Source: JAAFHS01 sp043751715
Lineage (GTDB): Bacteria; Pseudomonadota; Alphaproteobacteria; Rhodobacterales; Rhodobacteraceae
Assembly (NCBI GenBank): GCA_043751715.1
Contig: JAYUZO010000148.1
Location: forward strand, 1 to 6,270
Length of the DNA stretch: 6,270 nucleotides
Direction: 5' to 3'
The translations under genes and the position numbers were made by a program. A model generated the notes under the pieces. The model worked only from the letters and a program-made list of their open reading frames with translations, had not been told where the DNA came from and ran no database searches. Every line of letters starts with the position of its first letter. Position 1 is the stretch's first letter. Shown piece by piece: positions 5,736 to 6,270 of the stretch.

Positions 5736-6270
5736 TCAGAAATCAAAAGCGTCGGTGACACTGCGTTCGCCCAGTGTCATGGCATCGGCCACATGCACCA
5801 TCGGGGCCAGATCAACCTCGGATGCCCTGTTGCGCACAAGGTCTGCCATGCGGGCATAAAGCGCGGGGTATTCTCCCATGATGGTGTTTTCACCGGCCAC
5901 CGGCGCGCCATCAATTTCCAGCACATTGCCGCCCATCCGCAGATCAAGCTTCCCAGCGCTGGTTTCCACTGCGATATCCCACGTCTGCGGGCCTTCCTGA
6001 CGCCAGTCAAAATCCGCTGTGACATTGCCCGAAAAGGTCAGTTGTGCGGCAATCGGCGTCTGCCGGTTTTCCGGAAAGGTCAGGGTAGCCTTGGTCAGAT
6101 GCACAGGGGCTGGCAGGATCTCCGTCAGGATCGACAGGGCATTGATGCCGGGGTCAAACACGCCCATGCCACCCGGTTCAAACACCCAATCCTGCCCCGG
6201 ATGCCATTTGCGCACATCCTCGCGCCAGGTAATATGTGCAGACATAATATCCTTGTCCGCCAGCCAGACC
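5736..6270 (-). CDS. Sugar 1-dehydrogenase, Gfo/Idh/MocA family (D-galactose / L-arabinose 1-dehydrogenase type), C-terminal part
   Basis: NAD(P)+-dependent cytoplasmic oxidoreductase that should oxidise an aldose at C1 to its aldonolactone. The frame is open from the window edge to TGA at 5738-5736, giving the last 178 residues; the N-terminal Rossmann domain lies outside. What is seen is the C-terminal substrate-binding domain: WREDVRKWHPGQDWVFEP, then GGMGVFDPGINALSILTEIL, the beta-strand PENRQTPIAAQLTF, and GEYPALYARMADLV near the end. These match my memory of the Azospirillum brasilense L-arabinose 1-dehydrogenase and rhizobial D-galactose 1-dehydrogenases, enzymes that accept both sugars. 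The internal ATG at 6245 is not the real start, because the matching family sequence (VWLADKDI) continues upstream of it. The gene heads the visible operon, 13 nt before the aldehyde dehydrogenase. The partner supports L-arabinose as one substrate, but galactose or related sugars cannot be excluded. Confidence 0.9.
   Translation of the reverse strand, partial: VWLADKDIMSAHITWREDVRKWHPGQDWVFEPGGMGVFDPGINALSILTEILPAPVHLTKATLTFPENRQTPIAAQLTFSGNVTADFDWRQEGPQTWDIAVETSAGKLDLRMGGNVLEIDGAPVAGENTIMGEYPALYARMADLVRNRASEVDLAPMVHVADAMTLGERSVTDAFDF

Noticed and set aside
1..6270. tRNA, rRNA, CRISPR array, insertion sequence or attachment site
   Set aside because: No cloverleaf-like sequence, regularly spaced repeats, transposase motifs or terminal inverted repeats were seen. 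The window is almost fully filled by the metabolic and transport genes.

Overview
The window is a single-direction block of sugar-catabolism genes, all on the minus strand (transcribed from high to low coordinates). Base composition is GC-rich, codons end strongly in G or C, and start regions carry GGAG/AAGGA-type ribosome binding sites. Together with the protein types this suggests an alphaproteobacterium, most likely Rhodobacterales-like. That placement is an inference from composition and gene style only.

Layout in transcription order. (1) 6270-5736: C-terminal part of a Gfo/Idh/MocA-family sugar 1-dehydrogenase (D-galactose / L-arabinose 1-dehydrogenase type), entering from outside the window. 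(2) 5722-4214: an aldehyde dehydrogenase of the alpha-ketoglutarate-semialdehyde (2,5-dioxovalerate) dehydrogenase type. (3) 4210-3191: a GalM-type aldose 1-epimerase starting at GTG, 3 nt after the previous stop. (4) 3190-2976: a 215-nt non-coding gap with stem-loops and an AT-rich patch, probably the end of one transcription unit and the leader of the next. (5) 2975-2004: a YtfQ-like periplasmic sugar-binding protein interrupted by an amber codon in its signal peptide. (6) 2003-1895: a 109-nt gap holding a very strong GC-rich hairpin. (7) 1894-375: a YtfR-like double-domain ABC ATPase broken by a one-base frameshift. (8) 378-1: the N-terminal 126 residues of a YtfT-like permease, coupled by an ATGA overlap and running out of the window.

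How the genes fit together: the transporter imports a pentose or hexose (the YtfQRT family is known for galactofuranose, with relatives taking L-arabinose). The epimerase equilibrates its anomers, the 1-dehydrogenase oxidises it to a lactone, and the aldehyde dehydrogenase carries out the last step of a non-phosphorylating oxidative route to 2-oxoglutarate. The aldehyde dehydrogenase favours L-arabinose (Weimberg-type) over a purely galactose-specific (De Ley-Doudoroff) route. The lactonase and dehydratases are not in this window.

I see no RNA genes, mobile elements, CRISPR arrays or clearly undescribed system. The most notable observation is that two genes of one transporter each carry a single disabling change, while the neighbouring catabolic genes are intact. 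This is either recent decay of the transporter or sequencing/assembly error. The second notable feature is the hairpin between the binding-protein and ATPase genes.
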